Positions 1-12,623 of a stretch of DNA of 64,000 nt are shown one piece after another. Below the pieces are notes generated by a model. It was not told the DNA's origin, did not search any database, and worked only from the letters and a program-made list of their open reading frames with translations. Each line of letters starts with the position of its first letter. The stretch's first letter is position 1. Made by a program: the position numbers and the translations under genes. The stretch is from Toxorhynchites rutilus septentrionalis (Eukaryota > Arthropoda > Insecta > Diptera > Culicidae): the NCBI RefSeq assembly GCF_029784135.1, contig NC_073746.1, positions 62,656,097 through 62,720,096 of the forward strand. Reading direction: 5' to 3'.

Positions 1-130
1 CGTCGGGAGGAATCTTGTCCTTCAGATTACACAATACATCACGAAGTGTATTCCCACTTTTGTACACTAGTCCTTGCATTTTGAGCGTGTTTGGGATTTG
101 TGATTTAGGGGTACGAAAGGTAGAGTTATT
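1..130 (-). pseudogene. Possible Penelope-like retroelement fragment at window edge
   Basis: Read on the minus strand, the first 130 bases stay open and give a peptide containing SGNTLRDVLCNLKDKIPPD. This resembles the segment just before the GIY-YIG endonuclease of Penelope-like elements, where a basic KDKIP-type motif precedes a CxxC region. The window ends before any diagnostic endonuclease residue, so the assignment rests on one short motif. It could be a remnant or the edge of a longer copy outside the window. Confidence 0.3.
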
Positions 131-548
131 TTGTTTTTAAGTCGTCTATCTCCGGTTATAGTGTTGTGATGTCTCGTGTGTATTTCTTGCGTTTGTATTT
201 CGGAAAATTCTCTCAACAAATTCCATTCCATATCCATTTACTGTGGCCGTTTTGTAAATTTGTTGATGCGTTGTGGATACGAAAAAAATCTGATTCATAC
301 ACACTTCGGCAGCAAGAAGGTAAGCCTCGATGTAATGTGTCGGCGCTTAAATATAATAAGTTCAAATACAGGTTCAAATTCATGTTTGTGACACAAAACT
401 GTGAAAACAGCGTAAACTTCATCATCTGGTACGCAGTGTTTGATGTCGAACGCGGAAGACTGGTATGGTGTATGCCCAATGGAGAAGTGTTTCTAAATGT
501 CCCTTACATTCAGAATTTTTTATAAAATTTCGGATCATTCCACACCCC
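131..548. other. No gene recognised
   Basis: Short open frames exist on both strands but none resembles a known family or shows a convincing start. On the minus strand this is downstream of the zinc-finger gene and may hold its 3' UTR, but I see no AATAAA there. Confidence 0.4.
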
Positions 549-628
549 TTAAAATTTGTACCCGAACCCCCCGCACCTCCCACTCGAAGCCACTGACTCT
601 GAAAGGCTGAAAGGCAATAAAACATGTT

Positions 629-2804
<2,176 letters not shown>

Positions 2805-3389
2805 TTAAGATATCATCCAAAATATGATCATATCAATAACCATGCAGATTTCAAATATTTAATCGATTAACGATACAGTATTTAGTATAGTATAGTAAAT
2901 ATAATATTTAGTATATAGTTAAAGTGACCAGATGGTCAGATGTCTAACGGGGGACACAAAAAACAAAACGTTATGTATATACGTTATGTGAACATAAACC
3001 ATAGTTTAGAGAGTCTCATTTATTCGTGAAACTCTTAACATGTGTCCTAGTGATTAAACCTGACTTGTAATCACTCAGTTGTGATTTTTCGGTGGTTTAG
3101 ATTTTGTTTACGCCTCAAAATCTCTCACTCGGTCAGAGCATTTAGGTCTGGCAAGCACGATTCAAATTCTACAATTTTCTTCCAATTATCGAATGGAATG
3201 CTCGAAAATTCCAATCCATTTTTCATCGATTTTAGTGTTAACGTATGCATTAAAAAAATGGACTAATTTCGGATGGCGACGAAAAAAAACTACAAAAGAT
3301 AATTCAATGGAACAAATTTTCCTTAAATGTTAGATTTATTAAGCCTACAACAAAAATGATTCAAGGCTGTTGATTCGCAGGAGCAGCAC

Positions 3390-3970
3390 TGTCAATCAAC
3401 TTGATGAGTTTTTCATACTGCCAGCTCCACCCCACAGCTAGGGAGTTGGACATTCTGAGGCACTTTGTGTCCGCCAGATATAGCCAATCTGGTATATACA
3501 ATGACCTCTCACTGTCGCTCCTTAAGCCGGGAGATCGAAGCAACCGGTCAAATGATGAAGGAGAATCTGGCCAAAATGGACATTTTTATGCGGAAGCGTC
3601 AGACGAGACCGACCGTATCTGAGCAGCAAACAATCATTCAGAAGGAGTAGCTTGAGGTACCGGTGAAAAACTTCTTTCCGGTTAAAGAAGTGAAAAACTT
3701 CTTTTCGTACTCATAATGAAAGACAAAACGTACTTGATGCTAGAATTCAACGAATGCAAGGGACCGGATATTTTACGTTCCCCAGATAAGTGATGGAGAC
3801 GAATATATCACCCACATCAAGTTCTCCAAGAACGTCATTCTCTGACAAACGAGAACGGAATGTTCAAGCCGCTGGGAGATATATAGTACGGAGTGCTTGC
3901 CGAAAGTTGCGAAGGTGATGTGGTCGAACCTGGGATCAGTCCATTATGCCAAATAATCACTGGAAAATTG
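3390..3970 (+). pseudogene. Decayed Tc1/mariner-superfamily transposase
   Basis: Pieces of one transposase appear in shifting frames: a helix-turn-helix part (LRHFVSARYSQSGIYN), then GATGQMMKENLAKMD with MRKRQTRPTVSEQQ, and finally a catalytic-core part ending in ITHIKFSKN. The same order occurs in the remnant at 41.2-41.8 kb (HFVDAGYVRSGIYN, GATGQTVKKYFSN, FISHTKFTKK), so both derive from one family. Frameshifts and stops make it non-functional. Confidence 0.6.
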
Positions 3971-4149
3971 ATCGGCTGGAGATAAACCGCCAATCTTCCC
4001 AACATCCCCCGGCTGCGACCGACAGAAAACTTTTGGGCGAATGGCCAAAATGGAGAGACAGGTGTAACCCTGTCTCTTCCTGTCCCGTATACACTAGCTT
4101 ATTTGACACGTTAAGCACTGATCGAACTAGGGGGCCAAAGATGAACTTT

Positions 4150-4306
4150 ACTTGTGAGTGGAAATAAAACAACTTGTGAGTTGGTCAAAGTTCAGAAAAA
4201 AAAGGTCAAGTAATGAAAATTTTATTACATCTATTTATCCTGGTAAACGAACAACGGTTACTAAGGTTGCTCCAGGATACTACCTATCAACTACTTAGAT
4301 CGCAGG
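4150..4306 (-). repeat. 3' LTR of the copia element
   Basis: About 157 bp, repeated at 8827-8973 with a few substitutions and an approximately 10-bp indel. The outer edge touches the ACTTT target duplication. The inner two bases differ from the 5' LTR start (CC instead of TG on the minus strand), probably mutation after insertion. Confidence 0.85.
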
Positions 4307-4327
4307 TTACTACTCCAACACTCCTCC

Positions 4328-7300
4328 TTAACCTACGATCCCGGTCAATTTCATGAATTGAATATGTTTCTGTTTCGCCAAAGCCTTTGTAAATTTATCA
4401 GCCGGATGTTCGTGCGTAGGGATGTAGTGGAGCTTGATGTCACCTTTCTCAACAACATCCTTCACAAACTGGTAACGGATAGACACATGCTTCGTCCGGG
4501 GATTACATCCGTCGTTGTGAGTCATACATATTGCGGATTGATTGTCGCAAAATATCGCTATTGTCTGCTCACCGTCAATCTGCAGAAGAAGCTGCTGCCA
4601 CCAGAGCGCCTCTTGTGTCGTTCTAGATAATGCGATGAACTCCGCTTCACAAGAAGACAAAGCCACGCATGAATGCCGCTTCACATTCCACGAGATGGCT
4701 CCTCCCATCTTCTTGAACACTTATCCCGTTGTTGATTTGCGCGTATCAGGATCTCCTCCCCAATCCGCATCTGTATAACCGGTCAACTGGGGATCGCCGT
4801 TCTTCAAGTACATTAACTTCTTGCCACATGTGCCACGAAGGTAACGCATAATACGTTTTACAGCCTCCTAATGCTGTCTTCCAGGGTTTGCAGAAAATTG
4901 ACTCACCAAGTTAACTGCAAACGCTAAGTCCGGTCTGGTTGCTTATGCTGCATACAATAACGAACCAACCACTTCCTTGAAGGAAACCTCTTTCATCTCT
5001 TCTACTTCTTCCGGGGTCTTGGGGCACATCGACTTGTCTAGTTTATTGCCGGAATCCATTGGCGTTGCAACAGGCTTCGAATTCTCCATGTTGAATCTTT
5101 TCAAAACATCCTCGATGTAGTTTTTCTGATCGAGGAAAAGCTTTCCGTTCACTCGATCACGAGTTATCTGCAGTCTCAGGCAGAACTTCGCCTCGCCTAG
5201 ATTCTTCATTTTGAATCTGGAATTCAGGAAAGATTTCAGCTTCTCTTTGGCTTCTGCATCATTCGTGAACACTAGAAAATCATCCGTATAGATTGTTACG
5301 AATAGCATCTTTCCGTCTTTCTTGAAAGTGAAGTACAGGCACTGATCTACACTGGAACGAATCAGTCCGAACTCCTTCAACGCTTCATCCAGTTGTGTGT
5401 TCCACACCCTGCTTGACTGTTTCAGCCCGTACAAAGCTTTTCGCAACTTGCACACCTTCGTGGGATCACCAACGTAGCCTTCAGGTTGTTCCATGTATAT
5501 CTCTTCATCTCTGAGCTTTCCTTGCAGAAATGCAGTTACTGCATCAAGCTGCTCGATGTCGAGATCGTGTTGAACTGCCAACGCCATCAGCAAACGAATG
5601 GTAGAATATCTCACCACCGGAGAGTAAACTTCATTGTAGTCAACACCAGCGCATTGGGAACATCCTTTTATAACTAGCCGTGCCTTGTACCTTTCGATAT
5701 CGCCATCAGCACCTCGTTTAGTCTTGAGAACCCATTTATTTCTGATCGCCTTCCTTCCTCGCGGTAGATCAGTCAGAACCCATGTACCGTTTTCGTCTAG
5801 CGCTCGAATTTCTTCGTCCATGGCCTTCTTCCAGTGCTGATGGTCCGCTCGATTCAATGCTTCAGTGTAGCTCGTTGGATCTCCGTCGTCCGCAACACCC
5901 TCATTGTCGGAATAATCATGTTTGCACTGTTCGGAAAGATTCTGTACAGCAGTTGAACTAAAGCATACAAAATCTGAATACTTGCCAGGAAATGAGCGCT
6001 CCCGACCGCTGGGCCTCAACCCTTGCTGCTCGTCAGCTGATCTTGAAAGTTGCGGTGGGAGCGCAAGATTAGGCACCACATTATTTGCAGAATGATCCGA
6101 AATGTTAGCCTGATCTGGCACAATTGCATTCATCGGTACTGCAACTTCATCTTGAATCCTTGGCGGAACGCCACCTCGCACGTCGCCGGCATTCGTTTCA
6201 ACCCAAGTGAACAAATCCATGAACTCAATAGCTTCTTGTTGATCTTTCTTCAGCATATTTGATGGTCGTCCTTCATCCAAAATCACCACATCGCGGCTAA
6301 TGATCACATCTCCAGAATCAGGATTGAAAATACGATACCCTTTTGAATTGTCTGCATACCCGACGAAAACACCTTCACAGGACTTCACATCGAATTTTCT
6401 CCTCTTCTGTTTCGGTACATGAAACATCGCACGAGATCCAAACAGCTTCAAATGCTTTAAATTCGGCTTTCGATTGGACCACGCTTCTTCGGGTGTAACC
6501 ATACTCAAGGATCTGGACGGACTGCGATTCACAAGATACGCCGCTGTAGAAATAGCTTCTGCCCAAAATTTCTTTGGCAATTGAGCATCATTCAACATAC
6601 AAATTGCTTTTTCGACTAAAGTGCGGTTCATCCGCTCGGCTACTCCATTTTGTTCTGGTGTATACGGACAGCTTGTTTGATGCACAACTCCGTCTCGGTG
6701 CATATTTTTCCGCATTCTTGAATTGACATATTCCGTTCCATTATCCGTGCGAAGTACTTTCAACTTTCTGCCCGTTTGCCGTTCGACGAGTGACTTGAAC
6801 TGCTCATATACTTCTGCCACATGACCTTTCGATTCCAGACAGTACACGAACACTTTTCTACTTGCGTCATCGATGAAAGTTAGAAAGAATCGACTTCCTC
6901 CAAGCGATGGAACTTCAAGAGGACCGCATACATCTGAATGCACCAAGTCCAGTAGGCCTTCTGCCCTCGTGCTACTTGCGTGAAAAGTGTCTTTAGCATG
7001 CTTTCCTTGGAGCCAAGCAATCTTGAAGAGCTTCCTTCTTCAACACAATACCCTCTGCCATTGACATCAACTTCACCATACTCTGCTGATTGATATGTCC
7101 CAATCGTCTATGCCAGATATTCGAATCCACCATCAGGAAAGACTTCTCCTTCTTTTGGTTCAATCGATACAGACCATCTTCTTCCGTCACTGAAGCAATC
7201 ACATCGCCATCGTCGTCCAAAACTTCACATTTCGTTGCCGTAAAAACGACCTTCAGACCTTTCTTGCAAATCTTGCTGATGGATAGCAAATTTGTAGCCT

Positions 7301-7523
7301 AGTCAGGAACTAGCAGTACGTCTTGAACTTCGATGCTTCCTACTTTGAGATCTAGCTCGACAAACCCTTTTGCAACGGACTTTATCGACTGATTATTTGC
7401 TGTATCAATCGAGTGCTCCAAACGTTCTTGCTTCTTGAAACCTTCTTCACATCTGGTCATATGACTACTTGCAGCTGAGGCGAAGTACCATTCTTCTTCT
7501 TTTCCTCTTCCAACAGCTAGCAT
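4328..7523 (-). pseudogene. copia pol: protease, integrase, RT, RNase H
   Basis: In order on the minus strand. Protease at 7523-7299 carries ASAAS where the family has a DSGAS-like active site, so the catalytic Asp is missing. The integrase zinc-binding start WHRRLGH is near 7130. The integrase core from about 6960 has HSD, TDN and the downstream glutamate in AERMNRTLVE, the DDE triad. RT follows with the YTDD motif near 5290 (YxDD catalytic pair). RNase H at 4720-4328 contains SSCEAEF and a DNQSA motif. Breaks: frame change near 7010 and in-frame stops at 4943-4945, 4868-4870 and 4721-4723. The long 6946-4943 stretch is otherwise open, so decay is modest. Confidence 0.9.
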
Positions 7524-7562
7524 CGCGTATAAAACCTTGCCTTTGTTCTTTGTTGGTTGCTT

Positions 7563-8580
7563 CTACGGACAATTTGCTGCGAAATGTCCGGGTTTCTTAC
7601 AATTGAAACAATTTCCGTTCTTCTTCTCGGTCTTGGACTGTCTCGGTTTTTGATTCTGCTTGGTATATAACGCGCCCTCTGTTCCGGAGCTTTTCAACGG
7701 CCACTTCACGTCTTGAAGTATCTTCGCTTTCACGGTGTCGACCGTGAGCTCAATCCCTGAGGCTTGCAGTCCCATGATCATGGGGTTATAGTATTCTGGC
7801 AATCCTTTCAATAATAGCGATGCCAGCCACTGATCATTTACCTCGAATCCGATTTCACTCAGGTTTTGAGCAGTTGTTACCAGTTCGTCGACGTAGTCTT
7901 CAACGGAACCAATTTCCTCTAACTTCACCGACGTCAACTTGTCCAACAATCCGAAACGACGAATTAGTCCATTGTCCTGAAACGTTTTCTGAAGCTTTTC
8001 CCACGCTTCTTTTGCCGTATCAACGTTCTTCGCCAGACTATAATTATTCTTCTCCGAGTTTAGGCAAATCGCAGCTAACGCTCGTTCGCTCATCTCGGGA
8101 TCGACCTCTTGACCTTGGGCCTGATTCTCGAATACACTTCACGGTGGAAACGAAATAAACGGCACGCCATTGAACTACGTTTTACGAGTTAGTGAAGTGT
8201 CGAAGATAATGATGAGTTTTCAGGCAGAATGAGCACTATTCAAATAAAAAATCATTAATGAAAATTAACCTCTTCGTATCAAACTGGTATTCAATGTGAG
8301 TGGAAAACTTAGTTTTCTTCGTGTGATATAATAATCTCATACACAAATTTAATCTGAAGATAATTTGATTTTATAATGATAAATTTAGTGGGAAATCAAT
8401 CTCGCATCCAGATGTCGACACCGTACTGTTGTCATCGCGAATGCGTTTCGTACCGTTTCCATCGTGAAGTGTATTCGTAGTGTATTCGAGAATCAGGCCC
8501 CTTGAGTTGGCTTCACTGCTCGCCAGGAACCTTCTCTTATCAGGGTCATCTTCATTGCGAAAGCCCATGAAGCATAGTTT
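7563..8580 (-). pseudogene. copia gag, interrupted by a MITE
   Basis: The 3' part (8117-7563) encodes a UBN2-type gag ending in the zinc knuckle CFNCKKPGHFAANC (Cx2Cx4Hx4C), which packages the RNA. The gag frame resumes beyond the MITE at 8500-8580, reading GRENYASWAFAMKMTL and continuing to VKPTQG, directly joinable to QEVDPEM on the other side of the insertion. The MITE and its CCTTG duplication therefore break an originally continuous gag. The gag start upstream of 8580 is not resolved. Confidence 0.85.
8118..8499. mobile_element. 382-bp MITE, 5-bp TSD, in copia gag
   Basis: Inverted ends beginning GGCCTGATTCTCGAATACAC, with CCTTG duplicated at 8113-8117 and 8500-8504. The interior matches the 12.6-14.5 kb copy in reverse orientation. 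No coding capacity. The 5-bp duplication and GG ends do not fit the common insect superfamilies neatly. Confidence 0.85.
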
Positions 8581-8812
8581 TCACGTCCACGCAGCTTCTC
8601 CATGTTTGAAAGATTTACAGGGTTTCCAAAGGCACGAACAACACCTGCGGGCCGCACGCCATCACCACCAGCCGGTAATCCTGCGCCACTGTTTGCCGTC
8701 CTCGTACTTCCGCTCGTATTACTTCCAACACCACTGCTCTTGGCGTGTCTCTCGGGATCATGGTTTCGGAATCGAAAATAAGCTTCTCTTAATATTCAGG
8801 CTATGGCCAGTT

Positions 8813-8827
8813 CTGGGCCCATAACCA
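8813..8827 (-). other. copia primer binding site
   Basis: On the minus strand GGTTATGGGCCCAG follows immediately after the 5' LTR. As I recall, this is the usual insect copia primer site, complementary to an internal part of initiator methionine tRNA. Confidence 0.6.
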
Positions 8828-8973
8828 CTTGTGAGTGGAAATAAAACAACTTGTGAGTTGGTCAAAGTCTGAACAAGTAATGAAAATTTTATTACATCTA
8901 TTTATCCTGGTAAACGAACAACGATTACTAAGGTTGCTCCAGGATACTACCTATCAACTACTTAGATCGCACA
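8827..8973 (-). repeat. 5' LTR of the copia element
   Basis: 147 bp, direct repeat of 4150-4306, starting TGTGCGATC on the minus strand next to the ACTTT duplication at 8974-8978. Confidence 0.85.
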
Positions 8974-9347
8974 ACTTTTCGTCTGACTCACGTTGGTCCC
9001 TGCGGTTCAATAGGGGACTTTTATAAAAAAACATTTTCTAATTTTGTTGCTGTCGTTTCCATTTGTCACTCTCTAAACAAAAAGTCCACTGTCGGTGCGA
9101 TGAAACTAGCTCAACGTATTAATCTTTGGATGCATTCGAAGATCTCTTGAACAGTCTGTCAAATAAAAGTTTTTTTTGTGGTTCATCCATTTAATAAAAT
9201 CAACATGATCAAATTGTAATATTGAAATATATTGATATCGCGGGACATTTTCGTTACTTTTGCCAAATGCAGGACGTAATCTTACGCCGGACATTTTGTT
9301 GAAATGCGGGACTGTCCCGCGTAACGCGGGACGTCTGGTCAGTTTAA

Positions 9348-9853
9348 TATAGTACATTTTTACCAAAGCATGTTTTGTTATAAAACCAATTATATTTCTT
9401 CAATATTGGCTCAATAAAGTATAGCATTTTAATGAACAATAGCCGTTCACTAACAGGACTGCTTTTGACGTAGGACTATGTCTTTGATTTCTATATAGGG
9501 GGTTCACTCTACGAAAAATGTAACGTTTATTAAGAGTTTTGAAATGAATATTACGCAGAATACATTCACATACACCATCACCGGCAAATTTGACGTCGGC
9601 AAAATAAGTTCAAGAGAATAGTTGACGGGACGATGACGGTGACGCTGTTATGTAGCGCACTTTAATGTACGCCTTGTTATAGATAAGACCAGTTGAAGAT
9701 AGTTCAGTTAGCGAAAGACTTCTGTATACGGCGGGTGAAAAACATTTAAGCGAGTGTCTTCCGGGCTGCGGCAACATGGGCAATTGTACAGCGAAAAAAT
9801 ATATCAATAAAATATATATACTAGGAGGATGGCAGCGATTATCATGCGTAGAC
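9348..9853. other. Intergenic repeat debris
   Basis: No gene seen. The segment around 9460-9500 (gacgtaggactatgtctttg) resembles one at 26935-26965, so it is probably a dispersed repeat fragment. Confidence 0.4.
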
Positions 9854-9856
9854 TTA

Positions 9857-11809
9857 GGGCGATTACACATTATCCGGTTTCTGCCGGACCGGTTTCAAAA
9901 AGCGCCGCTGGGTTTGGACGGATAACCGGATAACAATGTGAAAGACACTTCTCACTACACAAAACCGTACATCTCTCACAAACGCATACATGCTTTTATT
10001 TATATAGTGGATTAACAGGTAAACATTGCTGCAAATATTCCGGTTACATGCAGCTGACTGCATGTGCACCTTGGTGAGCACATAGGGACAAATGTTGGAG
10101 TGGCACACCAGGAGCATGGTCAAAGTGAGACCAGGCCTCACGGATATTACGCATATACTGCATCATATCGGCGTTCATACCGTACCTATCGTAAATACTT
10201 CCGCCCCACTTCAGAATACTTTTACAAAAACTAACTTTAATCCAGTTGTGGTTTACTCATTCATACGCATAATTATTTTGTTTCCATGCTTCCACAAATA
10301 GCATGATTTATTTCACACGTTGCCACATATTTTTTCAACAGTCTCAGAAACACGGTTAGATAAAAGTGCAATTTGATGAGCCAATAATAAAAACATTCCG
10401 TAACAAGCCAGGAGCACTATTGTAAATATACATCAATAATGTGTTCACTTTCTGTAATTATCATGGAATTTTCCTGCAAGAGAATGTATGTCATCCATTC
10501 ATTCTAGAGTGTTTTTTATTTCACTATTACAATAAAAAAAAATACGATTAAAATAACATTATAATTCGTTCAAACACTATTCCATTGCTGCTTCCGCAGA
10601 TCCTCGTCCAAGAACGCGCTCAACATATGCCTCCTGGGGCAGGGGCAGCTTCTCGAGCCCATTTCGCATCACAGCTATCAATACGCGGATCCGGGGCAAA
10701 GAATTACCGAATCAGATAAGCTGGAATTTTGTTCTGGCAGAACCAATGCTTTGGCATCGGGCATGGGAACATTTTGAACTTGAGTGCCTCGGTCTCGTCG
10801 TTGATCGCGTTCCGGGTCAGGTAAAACTAGAATACCCAGAAATTCAGGAATAATTTCAAATAAGGGATGTTGCCTGTGAACAAAAAAATAGAAGTTAATT
10901 AAATAACTCGATCTGCTTGTCGAAAGACACCACTCACCGTTAATAACACAGTCCGTGGCAATATGCTCAATGATGACATCGTGCACCTGTGACCATTGCT
11001 TCTCTTTGAACAGAAACTTGTATCACAGAATTTGTTCCACAACACTGGTAGTTGCTGAAGAAGTGAAATAAAAATTTCAGCATTCATATCACTTGCAAAT
11101 TATCAATTATCAAAATTATTATTGGTTTCAAAATCAATAAACAAACGTTAATAGCGCACACATACTATTACATGGGACGAAAAATTGCCTGAATTGTACT
11201 AATACTAACAGACATGGCAAACAACTGTCAATTCGTGTTGATGGCATGGAGCTTCGTGCTCCGCTTTTGGAAAATGATAGTGATAATGGATTTTCAGGTG
11301 CAGTAAACTCATATACAAAATAAGAATTATGAATGAAAATAAACTTTTTCTTAACAAATATGTTATTTATGTGATGAAGTAAACGTTCTTTTGCAAGTAG
11401 GGAAAAACCCCTGAACAAGAATTGTGTTTAATAATGGTTTTATATTATAATGATGAGTTTTTGTGAAAATATCAAGAAAAATATACAGAAATGGTTAAGT
11501 AAGGGTCAGTACTACGTGTTTAAAGTAATGAAATAACATGATGTAAAAATTTTCATTAAAAATTGAGCAACTTAAAACTGTCTTAAGGTCTAATAATCTT
11601 ATAGAGGATGATTTACTTTCCCAAACTGATGTGTCCACCAGCCGTCGATACTATGCTACTGTCATCGCGAATAATACTTGTCCGGTCATCGGACAATGCA
11701 GTCGCAGTAGACGGCTGCATCACGGCGCCGTGAAGAGGTTGATACGGTCGAAAATTGCCATTCGGGTTTCAGACCGGTCCGGCAGAAACCGGATAATGTG
11801 TAATCGGCC
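9857..11809. mobile_element. PIF/Harbinger-like element, 1.95 kb
   Basis: Terminal inverted repeats of about 35 bp (left GGGCGATTACACATTATCCG, right GGCCGATTACACATTATCCG in reverse complement) are flanked by TTA at 9854-9856 and 11810-11812. A 3-bp TWA duplication and GG-starting TIRs are typical of PIF/Harbinger. No Harbinger transposase or Myb-like protein is visible, so it is non-autonomous. The interior (10580-11070) holds stretches on the minus strand with exon-like splice borders that I could not assign. Confidence 0.75.
10560..11070 (-). other. Exon-like segments of unknown origin inside the Harbinger-like element
   Basis: On the minus strand a candidate donor (ACGGTGAGTGG, near 10940) and a candidate acceptor (TTTGTTCACAGG, near 10875) separate two GC-richer stretches with readable but stop-containing frames. 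This could be a captured host-gene fragment or the remains of the element's own gene. I do not recognise the product. Confidence 0.2.
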
Positions 11810-11812
11810 TTA

Positions 11813-12618
11813 TTGAGATCGGCATTACATCGCATCACAAAAATAAAACGGAATGAAATTTTAATAATCTTCATGACTCATATTCAATTCTTAATAACTC
11901 AATTTCTTCTATGATAGATTGAGCAGTAGAACCAATACGACTTCATTGTGATAGTCTGCAAACGAACATTATTTCGCCGAAAAAGCTACTGTTCCCGATG
12001 CTTTAGAGTATGTCTAACAATAAGGATAACACAATGGAAAGAATTCACAATACCATAGCTATCCATTAAAAATAAAGCAACTTCATGATTTAATGTGTAT
12101 TTTATTTCAAAATATCACGAAATCGTAAGTATTTTCAACTTGTTTTTTGCTTATTCCTTATAAACTTCATATTCAATGTAATCAATGGCGGTATATTCCT
12201 TTGTTTACCGATCCACATATACTTCATCTACCATTCCACCCTGTTATGTGTTACACAGATATTCATAAATCATTTTCAGTTAGACAGCTTACAAACTGTT
12301 CGACGGTTGTGAATACATAAAACAAAGGGCCCTTTTCAGGGCTACTATTTGAAATTTCAAAAGAGTTAAACTACCAGATTTCTGAACAATGAAAAGAATT
12401 ACATTGAAAATAACAACTGTTCTGAATAATCACAGTCCTACTTCAAACTTCCGTCCGTGCCCCTAGGCTCAGACCCTTCTACTTTTTAGTTGATGTCATA
12501 TTCAATGTAAAATTTTGCTGAGGGGTAGTCGAAAGTAATTTGAGATGTAATAAAAATTGATTGATTGATTTATAGAAAATATTTTCCCCAAATTATATTC
12601 CATACCTGTTGTCGGACT
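11813..12618. other. AT-rich intergenic DNA
   Basis: No gene, tandem array or bounded element recognised. Confidence 0.4.
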
Positions 12619-12623
12619 CAATG

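Larger units (their letters stand above)
4150..8973 (-). mobile_element. Ty1/copia LTR retrotransposon, decayed
   Basis: The copy has LTRs at 8827-8973 (5') and 4150-4306 (3'), flanked by a 5-bp duplication ACTTT at 4145-4149 and 8974-8978. Domain order is gag with a zinc knuckle, protease, integrase, reverse transcriptase and RNase H; integrase before RT defines Ty1/copia. A primer binding site abuts the 5' LTR, and a purine-rich AAGGAGGAG precedes the 3' LTR. The copy is dead: a 382-bp MITE interrupts gag, the protease aspartate is lost, there is a frameshift near 7010, and three stop codons lie between RT and RNase H. LTR similarity is high apart from an indel. Confidence 0.92.
2923..9343. 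mobile_element. TTAA-flanked repeat element split by later insertions
   Basis: The left end AGTGACCAGA at 2923 and the reverse complement of the right end (ACTGACCAGA) match. They are flanked by TTAA at 2919-2922 and TTAA at 9344-9347, the target duplication of piggyBac- and Kolobok-type elements. The right part carries self-complementary gcgggac/gtcccgc motifs. The interior is occupied by a Tc1/mariner remnant and a complete copia element, so the original element was probably short. No transposase of its own was found. The nesting is inferred from the two ends. Confidence 0.4.

Noticed and set aside
549..598. Possible terminal exon of the zinc-finger gene
   Set aside because: It would keep frame to a TAA, but the intron would be only 38-44 nt, shorter than all others in the gene; direct termination after the last finger is simpler.
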